Below, piece after piece: positions 1 through 6,259 of a DNA stretch of 7,249 bases. Under the pieces are notes generated by a model. The model had not been told where the DNA came from and ran no database searches. It worked only from the letters and a program-made list of their open reading frames with translations. How positions within the stretch are numbered: position 1 is the stretch's first letter; every line of letters starts with the position of its first letter. The DNA comes from Planctomycetaceae bacterium. Its GTDB lineage: Bacteria > Planctomycetota > Planctomycetia > Pirellulales > Pirellulaceae. Location of the stretch: positions 1 through 7,249 of the forward strand of contig DTSG01000522.1 of the NCBI GenBank assembly GCA_012965455.1, in the 5' to 3' direction. The translations under genes and the position numbers were made by a program.

Positions 1-543
1 GGTATTAGGAACAACACAATAGGTGCAAAATTTATCGCAGCCAATTTGGATTCGCAGATAAGCCTGATAGGGTGTCGGTCGCATCGTCGGATCGCGCAGC
101 GGGTCAAACGTAAGATGACTTTTACGAATGTCATCTTGCGAACCATCGCGGCGACCTAGTCCGACTGCCATCTCATGCTCTCCGCCGGCTCTGATTTTCT
201 CAATCAAGGCAGGTATTTCCTGCAACTGACCTGGTCCGACAATTAAATCGACATACGGTGCTCGATCAAAAATTGTGGTCTGGTCTTTTTGTGCCATACA
301 TCCTATGACTCCAATGATCTTTTCGGGATGACGACGCTTCAGTAGCTTTAGCCTTCCCAGAGCACTGTAAACTTTGTCTTCAGCATGAGCTCGGACACTG
401 CAGGTGTTGTAGAGAATTGTATCTGCTTGCTGTACATCATTGGTTAACTCATACCCGTGCTTGCGTAGGTCGGCGACAACCATTTCACTATCAAGCATAT
501 TCATTTGACAGCCGACCGTTTCGATGTATAAGCGGTGGTTCAT
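1..543 (-). CDS. miaB: MiaB, tRNA-2-methylthio-N6-(dimethylallyl)adenosine synthase (partial, C-terminus beyond left edge)
   Basis: This is a radical SAM methylthiotransferase that adds a methylthio group to isopentenyl-adenosine at position 37 of tRNAs reading U-starting codons. It acts in the cytoplasm and carries two [4Fe-4S] clusters. The 181 visible residues cover the whole N-terminal UPF0004 domain. The three cluster cysteines are Cys12 (in VGCQMN), Cys48 (in NTCSVR) and Cys82 (in IGCMAQ). The radical SAM motif CxxxCxxC follows as Cys169, Cys173 and Cys176 in CDKFCTYC. The reading frame is open to base 1, so the rest of the radical SAM domain and the TRAM domain (about 270 residues more in typical family members) lie outside. 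NTCSVR followed by AEDKV favours MiaB over RimO or MtaB. The ATG at 543-541 starts just before the conserved RLYIETVGCQMN block. The frame stays open upstream, and no strong ribosome binding site is visible. The gene lies 191 bases downstream of the oxidoreductase and is probably unrelated to the sugar cluster. Confidence 0.95.
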   Translation of the reverse strand, partial: MNHRLYIETVGCQMNMLDSEMVVADLRKHGYELTNDVQQADTILYNTCSVRAHAEDKVYSALGRLKLLKRRHPEKIIGVIGCMAQKDQTTIFDRAPYVDLIVGPGQLQEIPALIEKIRAGGEHEMAVGLGRRDGSQDDIRKSHLTFDPLRDPTMRPTPYQAYLRIQIGCDKFCTYCVVPNT

Positions 544-734
544 GTAATTGGATTCTTGATGCAAAAAGTTGTGTAACACTGTCAGGAATCCGTGGTCTAG
601 TCCAGCGGGTTCTGTGACATAAATTCCCGTTGCGGGAACTCTTCAGGATAATACGACCGAGGGAGTTTGGCGAGTTCAAATATTGGTTTAATATCAGAGA
701 ACAATCCGTTGAGAATCAGGGGTGTTTGGAAAAA
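544..734. other. Intergenic gap upstream of miaB
   Basis: These 191 bases separate the Gfo/Idh/MocA stop codon from the miaB start and hold no convincing gene. The gap is the longest in the window and is the natural place for the end of the upstream transcript and for a miaB promoter. On the minus strand a TTGAAC hexamer (679-674) precedes TATTAT (653-648), but the 20-base spacer is too long for a typical sigma-70 promoter, so this is only a weak candidate. Two short inverted repeats are present, at 624-638 and 680-694. A 62-codon frame at 491-679 runs into the miaB start out of frame and resembles nothing I know. Confidence 0.5.
624..638 (-). repeat. Perfect inverted repeat (short hairpin) upstream of miaB
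   Basis: TTCCCG, a 3-base spacer and CGGGAA form a perfect 6-bp stem. Read on the minus strand, the hairpin is followed by AATTTATG, which has too few consecutive T residues for a strong intrinsic terminator. It could be a weak terminator of the upstream unit, a structure in the miaB leader, or an operator half-site pair. The sequence does not decide between these. Confidence 0.4.
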
Positions 735-1784
735 TCATCCTGAGGGTGAAATCGGAAGAAGCTGCCCACATTGAGCAGATTCTTCAGCCAATAAGACGAT
801 TTCCATAGCTTGCTGTGCTTCCTTAGCAGTAATGATATTGATAGGCAGGTCGTGATGGATGCATTTGGCGAAATATTCTAATTCGGCCTTTAGTATCCCT
901 GTTTGGCGTTGGTCGGTGACCTGCGGCCAATACATCGTATCTTTATATTTTGTTTCCTTGAGAGTTTGCACTTTGAGTCCGGTTTTACTGCAATTGATAC
1001 TGATTTGACCGGCAGTCCCCACGATTTCCATCTGTGCGTCGATAACAGTAGGAGTGTTTTGGGGTAGCGCCCAATTGGTTTCAATAACAGCAATCGTTTC
1101 GTGGTCGGCCGCTGGATCTGAAAAGTCAAACATGGCCCATGAAATATCAGCGTATTTGAAATCATGGACGCGTACATTTTTAGCCATTACGCTGAGTGGG
1201 CGTCTGCCGAGCATCCACATTACCAGATCTAGATCGTGGATGCCGTCACCGATCAGGGGAGAGATTTTATCGAGGCGAATATTTCCTGCTACGGTGGGTA
1301 GATTGCGGCGCGCATGTATGGAGCAAATCGTTCCTATATCTCCCGACATAATGGACTCACGCGCGAGTGCGTAACGGGGGTCAAAGCGGCATATATGGCC
1401 GACCATAAATTTGCCGTCGCTGTGTTGTGAACACTCTTGGATCTGCAGACATTGCTCAAGTGTCGCGGCCATTGGCTTTTCCAGCAGCACGTGTTTGCCT
1501 GCTTGTAGTGCAGCGATTGCAACTTGGAAATGATCTTCCCAATGTGTCACAATCGAGACAACATCGACTGCTCGGTCAGCAAGAATATCCTGATAATCAG
1601 TTGTCGTGTTCGTGAGTTGCAGGTCGCTCGCGTGAGATTGTAATGTCTGTGCGTTTCGAGAGCAGGCTGAATGTAAATGCACGCCAGTTATCTCACGGAC
1701 CGTTTCGGCATGAATCTTCCCGAAACGTCCGAGTCCAATGATTGACCAATTGAGTGGTTGCATAATAACGTTAGCCCGTTTCAT
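735..1784 (-). CDS. Gfo/Idh/MocA family NAD(P)-dependent oxidoreductase
   Basis: This is a cytoplasmic dehydrogenase of the glucose-fructose oxidoreductase / inositol 2-dehydrogenase family, which oxidises or reduces hydroxyl groups of sugars, inositols and related compounds. The 349-residue length is typical. The Rossmann domain opens with the nucleotide loop GLGRFG (17-22). The family EKP motif, with the lysine that contacts both cofactor and substrate, is at 102-104. The C-terminal domain contains GDGIHDLD (179-186), where His183 sits at the usual catalytic histidine position. No signal peptide is visible, so the enzyme should be cytoplasmic. The ATG at 1784-1782 overlaps the upstream stop codon by one base (TAATG), which suggests translational coupling. 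A second ATG at codon 8 (1763-1761) lies closer to the first beta strand and could be the true start; neither has a clear ribosome binding site. The substrate cannot be assigned from sequence alone. The neighbouring symporter and isomerase favour a carbohydrate or polyol. Confidence 0.9.
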   Translation of the reverse strand: MKRANVIMQPLNWSIIGLGRFGKIHAETVREITGVHLHSACSRNAQTLQSHASDLQLTNTTTDYQDILADRAVDVVSIVTHWEDHFQVAIAALQAGKHVLLEKPMAATLEQCLQIQECSQHSDGKFMVGHICRFDPRYALARESIMSGDIGTICSIHARRNLPTVAGNIRLDKISPLIGDGIHDLDLVMWMLGRRPLSVMAKNVRVHDFKYADISWAMFDFSDPAADHETIAVIETNWALPQNTPTVIDAQMEIVGTAGQISINCSKTGLKVQTLKETKYKDTMYWPQVTDQRQTGILKAELEYFAKCIHHDLPINIITAKEAQQAMEIVLLAEESAQCGQLLPISPSG

Positions 1785-3127
1785 TATTTGAGATCTGCTG
1801 GCAATCCATTATCAAATCGCTCGGGCTCTGGAATTGCTTCGGTTATTAATTTCCACGAGTCTCCGTTTTCCCGCAGTGCTGAATGGTCAGGACTTTTGTA
1901 GGAGATATGAAGATGATTTGTCTGCAGCGGGTGTCCCGTAGCGAGACGTCCTTGCATGGCCGAATCCAGCATTCCAGATACCAGCAGTGTCCGCTGGACG
2001 GGGTAGGGAGCTGAGCCGTTGCGGAAGTGTGTTTGAATGGAGTGGGCGAGAGCTTTGAATAGATTGCGATTTTGCCATGGTCCGACATAGAAACTCGTTG
2101 CCAGCGGGGCTGCACTGCCTTTGATGCGACAAGCAAAATTCCACCGTGTGCTGCTTTTTCCCACGCGTAAAATAGTCGCTTTGAGCCCATCCACGTAATC
2201 GTAGACAATGGCGTGGGGCGTGATCTTAACTTCACCCTCGAGTTTGCCGAAATCTCCAATCGAATGCCCTAATTCCGCCTTCATTGCCGCATCGGCTAAT
2301 TCCATATCAAAAATTCCAGCTTGGGCTGCCTGATATACTTGGTCACCCTCGTAAAACGTCAATCGCTTGACCCCTGTTTCACCACCACGGCGATTTTCAA
2401 CCATCGATTGCAAGACTTCTAATGCATGGAAATCATAGGATTCGACAGGTCCACCATGAATGGAAATGGCTTGCACAATGCGTGCACCTTTTTTGATTTC
2501 AATTGCCGGTTTGCGTTGTGCTAGTGGAACACTGCTGCCAGCGAGAAAAGGAATGTTATATTGTTGTGCCGTCGCGACCATTTCTTTGGCCCAATCAAAC
2601 CGATAACTCAGATGCTTGTCGTTAAACAGTGGTACGAATGATTTCGATTCCTTCATGACCGCCACGATCTGATCAAAAAATCTCTTGCGTGGATACATGC
2701 GCTGACCACGATCGTTGACTGGGTAGTTGCCATGTTCGGCGATCGATAGCACCGCATCGACTGCCAGTTTATCACCGCCTACACAAACGGCTTCCCGAAT
2801 CGTCTTGAAAACTGGAATCCCATATTTCTTAGAAACTTGGTCCGTCATGTCACCGGCAGGTTGCTGGTCGCGGTACAAACTGACGACTTCAACTCCAGGG
2901 TCTGTTTTCTTGCCGCAGAATAAATAAGGCTCTAAGAAGTTTTCTAGGAGTACATGTGCATGGCTGCGATATGTAAATGAGGTGTAGATGGCAGCGACAC
3001 GGGGGCGCTTTCCCGTTTCAGCAAGCATGGTCGCTGCCCATGAGTCCAGTCCGCTTAGACTGGTGAGAAGCGGAGTTACCGCCAGTGTTTTAAGAACGGC
3101 ACGTCGTGTTTGTTTTTGCGAGGTCAT
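1784..3127 (-). CDS. Tat-exported conserved protein of unknown function, Gfo/Idh/MocA-like layout
   Basis: I recognise this as a conserved family from planctomycetes and acidobacteria with no function known to me. The 447-residue protein starts with a twin-arginine signal: TRRAVLK at 7-13 matches the S/T-R-R-x-F-L-K consensus, a hydrophobic stretch follows (about 14-26), and cleavage is plausible near SWAA (29-32). Export folded through the Tat system is therefore expected. The mature part begins with a beta strand RVAAIYT (43-49), but the loop after it (SFTYRSHAH) lacks a GxGxxG pattern. A second strand, VDAVLSIAEHG (123-133), is followed by YPRKRFF (145-151) and FVPLFNDKHLSY (164-175). The order resembles the N-terminal domain of Gfo/Idh/MocA enzymes with FNDKH at the place of EKP; this comparison is inference. 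The remaining half (about 215-447) has no motif I know. The start is supported by a good ribosome binding site at 3135-3140. The stop overlaps the start of the next gene, a genuine Gfo/Idh/MocA enzyme. Confidence 0.85.
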   Translation of the reverse strand: MTSQKQTRRAVLKTLAVTPLLTSLSGLDSWAATMLAETGKRPRVAAIYTSFTYRSHAHVLLENFLEPYLFCGKKTDPGVEVVSLYRDQQPAGDMTDQVSKKYGIPVFKTIREAVCVGGDKLAVDAVLSIAEHGNYPVNDRGQRMYPRKRFFDQIVAVMKESKSFVPLFNDKHLSYRFDWAKEMVATAQQYNIPFLAGSSVPLAQRKPAIEIKKGARIVQAISIHGGPVESYDFHALEVLQSMVENRRGGETGVKRLTFYEGDQVYQAAQAGIFDMELADAAMKAELGHSIGDFGKLEGEVKITPHAIVYDYVDGLKATILRVGKSSTRWNFACRIKGSAAPLATSFYVGPWQNRNLFKALAHSIQTHFRNGSAPYPVQRTLLVSGMLDSAMQGRLATGHPLQTNHLHISYKSPDHSALRENGDSWKLITEAIPEPERFDNGLPADLK

Positions 3128-3197
3128 GGTATTTCACCTACCGTATGTTTATGTTTAGCTAGTGCCTCTGCCTCTGAAAAAAGAAGGTGGGGTTGGA
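3128..3197. other. Short gap between symporter and Tat-protein genes
   Basis: The 70 bases contain the ribosome binding site of the following gene and, on the minus strand just after the symporter stop, a pyrimidine run (TTCTTTTTTC) that has no stem-loop before it. There is therefore no convincing terminator, and read-through into the next gene is the simpler reading. A short tandem AGAGGC pair is present and probably incidental. Confidence 0.4.
3135..3140 (-). promoter_or_regulatory. Ribosome binding site of the Tat-exported protein gene
   Basis: TAGGTG on the minus strand lies 7 bases before the ATG at 3127-3125. It is the clearest Shine-Dalgarno sequence in the window and supports that start, and with it the complete twin-arginine signal. 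Confidence 0.65.
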
Positions 3198-5324
3198 CTA
3201 AAAGAAAAAGTACATCATGAACATTGCGGTTGCCGCTAGCAGACCAGCGTAGGTTAAGTCGCTGCGGAGAATGTATTGACCCCGAGACATCCCGCTATCG
3301 TCGGTTTTGAATTTTCCGAGTATTTCACCGCCATAGACTCCGAGAGTCCAGAATGCTGCAAAACAGGCTGCCAGAGTTGGCGTCAGCAACGCTTGATCGG
3401 TGAGCCATCCAAGGAGGGCAAAAATCAAAAGTGACAGGCAGAGCGTTTTAGCGAGTACTTTTAAGCGTGTTGGTTTATGACCTCCCAGTCCCGTCCACGT
3501 AAGCTGGGATTTTTCGGGATCACTGGGCGTCAATAAGCTAATAACGACAAATACGATTGCTGAAAGACCTAGTACAACAACGACTCGGTGGAAGAAGTTA
3601 AGCGTAGGTCCAAACATTTCTTGTAGCGCTGAAATATTGGGACGGATGTCTTTAAGAATAAATGCATCGAACTCATGTTGGTTCATCTCGTGCAGGTTTT
3701 GGCTCAGATAACTTTGAGGAAAATTACCGGCATTAAAATCAGACACGCTCGCTCGATCTAAGGCGATGTCATAAAGCGGTCGGGGCATGTCACTGTCGTA
3801 AACTTGGACGACGACCCAGGAGAGCACAATCCCAGCGAGGATCGTATAAAACGCCGCTGGGGCAGTACCTCGTTTCCAGAAAATACCTAACACAAAAGCG
3901 ACGAGCAGTCCCGGTGTGAGATAGTTTTGATAGTTTGCAATCTGCAAGAAGAAGTTCTCGTTGGAATTAGGATCCATGACAAATAATGCCATCAGGATCG
4001 CCGTGATCATTAAAACGACGATGGTGACGCGGCCCGTGATGATGAGCTCTCGATCGGACGCATCTTCGTGAAAATATCGTTTATAAATGTCGATGGAAAC
4101 GATCGTTGCCGCTGAATTCATCATTGAATCGATTGAGGAGAGGATTGCCCCGATTACGCCGGCGGCAATTAAGCCAACTAATCCAAAGCCGATGGGCGAA
4201 ATGAATCGTGTGACTAATTTTGGAAAAACGGTGTCAGGGGCAATGTCATTTACCATCGCTTGTGCTGCTGCTCCCGTGGCTTCATTCATCAGCAGATAAT
4301 AGGCACAGACACCAGTTGCAATCGAGAAGAAGGGGATGGTTAGCTTTAGAAAACCAGCTGAAATGATTCCGACTCGAGCTTCTTTATCACTAACGGCGCC
4401 TAACGCACGCTGCACAATAAATTGGTTCGTACCCCAATAGAAACAATGCATACACATCAGGCCTGTCAATACGCCGGTCCAGGGAAGGTCTTTGTGGTAG
4501 GTCGGTAAGTAGATTTTCATTTTAGCAGCGTCACCTGCGGCGGCATCGAGATCAAGCATTTCATTCCAACCGAGTTGAGAAAAAACCAACACAGCAAGTC
4601 CGATACCGGCAATTAGCATGAGAACCGATTGAATAATATCCGTATAAACGACTGCCTTGAGCCCGCCGACAATTGTGTAACTACCAGCAATGACGCCCAA
4701 GGCGATTACAAACCACGTATAGTGCGGCATGGATACTTTGGAGCGCGGCGCTTGGACTTGAAATTGACTCGAGATCGCACTGTCTGGTGGGTTTGAGATA
4801 TCATTTGCAGCGGCTGTCAGTTCTGTGGTAGTGGAGGAGTCTTCCTGGATGATGGCATTTCCGCCCAGCAGTTCACAAATGGTGCGCGAACCGATATAGA
4901 GTGCTGGTACCATTTGCACAAAGGCCATGATGATAATCATAATAACGGCATAAGAAACGCGACTGCGATCGTCATAGCGTTTTCCTAGATATTCAGACAA
5001 TGTGTAGAGATTCAATTTTCGATAGACCGGTAGAAAGCCATAGCACAAGAAAAGTAAGCCGGCGATAGCGCCTATTTCAAAGTGACTTTGGGCAAATCCG
5101 ATACTGAAGCCAACGCCCATCATGCCGACCATGTGATTCGCACTGACGTTACTACCGAAGATCGAACCAGCAACGGCAAACCACCGCAATTTTTTACCTG
5201 CTAGGAAATAATCTTCGGACGTTTCTTCCTTGCGGCCCGCGATTAATCCGACAATCATTGCTCCAATGATCGTGGCGAAAAAAATGATGTAATCGCTAGC
5301 TGTAAGTTGAAGTGCGGAAATCAT
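3198..5324 (-). CDS. Sodium:solute symporter family (SSS, SGLT-like) transporter
   Basis: This inner-membrane permease is expected to use the Na+ gradient to import a small organic solute, probably a sugar or polyol given its neighbours. Family hallmarks are visible in order: SEDYFLAGKKLRW (36-48), GSNVSANHMVGM (57-68) in the first core helix, LYTLSEYLGKRY (106-117), GGLKAVVYTDIIQ (220-232), FYWGTNQFIVQRALGA (295-310) and AILSSIDSMMNSAATIVSIDIYKRY (393-417, given in parts: SSID, MMNSA, DIYKR). Ser396 and Ser397 sit where the Na2-site serines of vSGLT are found. I count about 16 hydrophobic segments, more than the 13-14 usual for the family, and 708 residues is long. A polar, low-complexity loop (about 157-198) and a soluble loop (about 510-577) both fall on the predicted periplasmic side, and about three helices extend the C-terminus. 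The ATG at 5324-5322 is preceded by AAGG with a 5-base spacer. The gene lies 22 bases after the isomerase, so co-transcription is likely. Confidence 0.92.
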   Translation of the reverse strand: MISALQLTASDYIIFFATIIGAMIVGLIAGRKEETSEDYFLAGKKLRWFAVAGSIFGSNVSANHMVGMMGVGFSIGFAQSHFEIGAIAGLLFLCYGFLPVYRKLNLYTLSEYLGKRYDDRSRVSYAVIMIIIMAFVQMVPALYIGSRTICELLGGNAIIQEDSSTTTELTAAANDISNPPDSAISSQFQVQAPRSKVSMPHYTWFVIALGVIAGSYTIVGGLKAVVYTDIIQSVLMLIAGIGLAVLVFSQLGWNEMLDLDAAAGDAAKMKIYLPTYHKDLPWTGVLTGLMCMHCFYWGTNQFIVQRALGAVSDKEARVGIISAGFLKLTIPFFSIATGVCAYYLLMNEATGAAAQAMVNDIAPDTVFPKLVTRFISPIGFGLVGLIAAGVIGAILSSIDSMMNSAATIVSIDIYKRYFHEDASDRELIITGRVTIVVLMITAILMALFVMDPNSNENFFLQIANYQNYLTPGLLVAFVLGIFWKRGTAPAAFYTILAGIVLSWVVVQVYDSDMPRPLYDIALDRASVSDFNAGNFPQSYLSQNLHEMNQHEFDAFILKDIRPNISALQEMFGPTLNFFHRVVVVLGLSAIVFVVISLLTPSDPEKSQLTWTGLGGHKPTRLKVLAKTLCLSLLIFALLGWLTDQALLTPTLAACFAAFWTLGVYGGEILGKFKTDDSGMSRGQYILRSDLTYAGLLAATAMFMMYFFF

Positions 5325-5346
5325 AGTTGCCTTGAAAGAGGTAAGG

Positions 5347-6144
5347 TTAAGTTGCTAAGTCACGTAGAGATTGATAGCCTTGTTGTGCCACGGCGAGTGG
5401 GTTTTGTTGCCACAGATCGACATTAAAGAGTTCCAGACTAACACTTCCTTTATACCCGATTTTGTGGAGCATCTCGAATTCTAATGCCAAATCTATCGGA
5501 CCTGCGCCAAGCATCATACGATCAGGGTCGGTTTGCTCACAGCATTTAATTGTCGGGTGTGCATCGTTAATGTGAAAATGACTGAGGTGCTCGGCGGGAA
5601 TTCGTCCTAGCAGAGTGCGATCGGAATGGCTGTTCCAAGTGTGGAAAGAGTCAGCGATTAGCGTGGCGCTGCCGCCGATGGATTGGATGATCTTCCACGC
5701 GTCATCGAGGGTCGCTAGCCCTTTGAAAAAGCTGATGTATTCCAGCGTCGGACGGGTGCCAATTGCGTCACCAATTTCTAAGAGGTCGCCAAATCGATCG
5801 GCTAATTGATTTTGTTCACACGGTTCGCGAGGAGGCGTAGCTACCACGAACGGTGACCCGAGGCGGGCAGCAAGTTCCATGCGTCGACGGGCTTCATCGA
5901 GCAGCAGTTGATATTCTTTGCCAATCGCCTCACCCCATCCGCGAATGGCAATCATACAGGGAAGTTCGAGTCCGTTGTCTGCTAAAGCGTGTTCGACATC
6001 TCGGACTTCCCCACCCTGACCGATGTATTGGTAAATATCATTGATCCATAATTCGATGCCGGCAAAACCGGCCTCCGCAGTGATTTGGATTTTATCGAGC
6101 AGCGGTTGAGGCTGAATTGTCGAAGTGTTTAGGCAAAGTTTCAT
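5347..6144 (-). CDS. Sugar phosphate isomerase/epimerase (xylose isomerase-like TIM barrel)
   Basis: This cytoplasmic 265-residue protein belongs to the AP-endonuclease-2 / xylose-isomerase-like TIM-barrel superfamily, which includes ketose 3-epimerases, hydroxypyruvate isomerase and inosose isomerase/dehydratase. The length is normal for a single-domain member. Strand-1 motif GFAGIELW (26-33) contains Glu31. The metal-site residues expected for the epimerase-type members are present: Glu135 in TLEYIS, Asp165 and His168 in ADSFH, His189/His191 in HFHINDAHP, and Glu238 in SLELF. The protein is therefore likely an active divalent-metal enzyme. The substrate is not evident; sugar, ketose or inosose rearrangement all fit the neighbours. 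The ATG at 6144-6142 is placed directly before the first barrel strand (KLCLNTST), although no clear ribosome binding site precedes it. The gene ends 22 bases before the symporter start and follows the hydroxyacid dehydrogenase after 115 bases. Confidence 0.9.
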   Translation of the reverse strand: MKLCLNTSTIQPQPLLDKIQITAEAGFAGIELWINDIYQYIGQGGEVRDVEHALADNGLELPCMIAIRGWGEAIGKEYQLLLDEARRRMELAARLGSPFVVATPPREPCEQNQLADRFGDLLEIGDAIGTRPTLEYISFFKGLATLDDAWKIIQSIGGSATLIADSFHTWNSHSDRTLLGRIPAEHLSHFHINDAHPTIKCCEQTDPDRMMLGAGPIDLALEFEMLHKIGYKGSVSLELFNVDLWQQNPLAVAQQGYQSLRDLAT

Positions 6145-6259
6145 TTGTCGTGAGAGCAGATGGAAATAAATGATCTAAGGGGAATTCCGAGGTGCCTTGT
6201 GCCCGCTCGTCGTCATAAAAACGGTTTGCGCCTCACCAGCGGTTTATGGTCATTGAGTT
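6145..6259. other. Gap between dehydrogenase and isomerase genes
   Basis: The 115 bases hold no gene that I can support. I looked for a terminator and found none: the only T run on the minus strand (GTTTTT, 6227-6222 and onward to lower coordinates) is not preceded by a stable stem. CGGTTT occurs twice as a direct repeat (6222-6227 and 6240-6245). No convincing promoter hexamers are visible, so it is open whether the isomerase has its own promoter or is co-transcribed with the dehydrogenase. Confidence 0.35.

Noticed and set aside
491..679. 62-codon minus-strand frame spanning the gap and the miaB start
   Set aside because: It overlaps the conserved N-terminus of miaB out of frame, has an unusual composition rich in Arg and Ser, and matches no family I know.
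648..679. Sigma-70-like promoter TTGAAC ... TATTAT on the minus strand for miaB
   Set aside because: The hexamers are fair, but the spacer is 20 bases rather than 16-18, so I do not list it as a promoter feature.
1054..1374. 106-codon plus-strand open frame inside the oxidoreductase gene
   Set aside because: It is the antisense shadow of a well-supported Gfo/Idh/MocA coding region and has no recognisable motifs. The same holds for the other frames inside the genes, such as 1846-2259, 6375-6680 and 4087-4299.
3181..3200. Terminator after the symporter gene
   Set aside because: There is a pyrimidine/T run on the minus strand but no preceding stem-loop, so a rho-independent terminator is not supported.
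6222..6245. Direct repeat of CGGTTT in the gap before the isomerase
   Set aside because: Two copies of a 6-base word are expected by chance too often to call an operator without conservation data.
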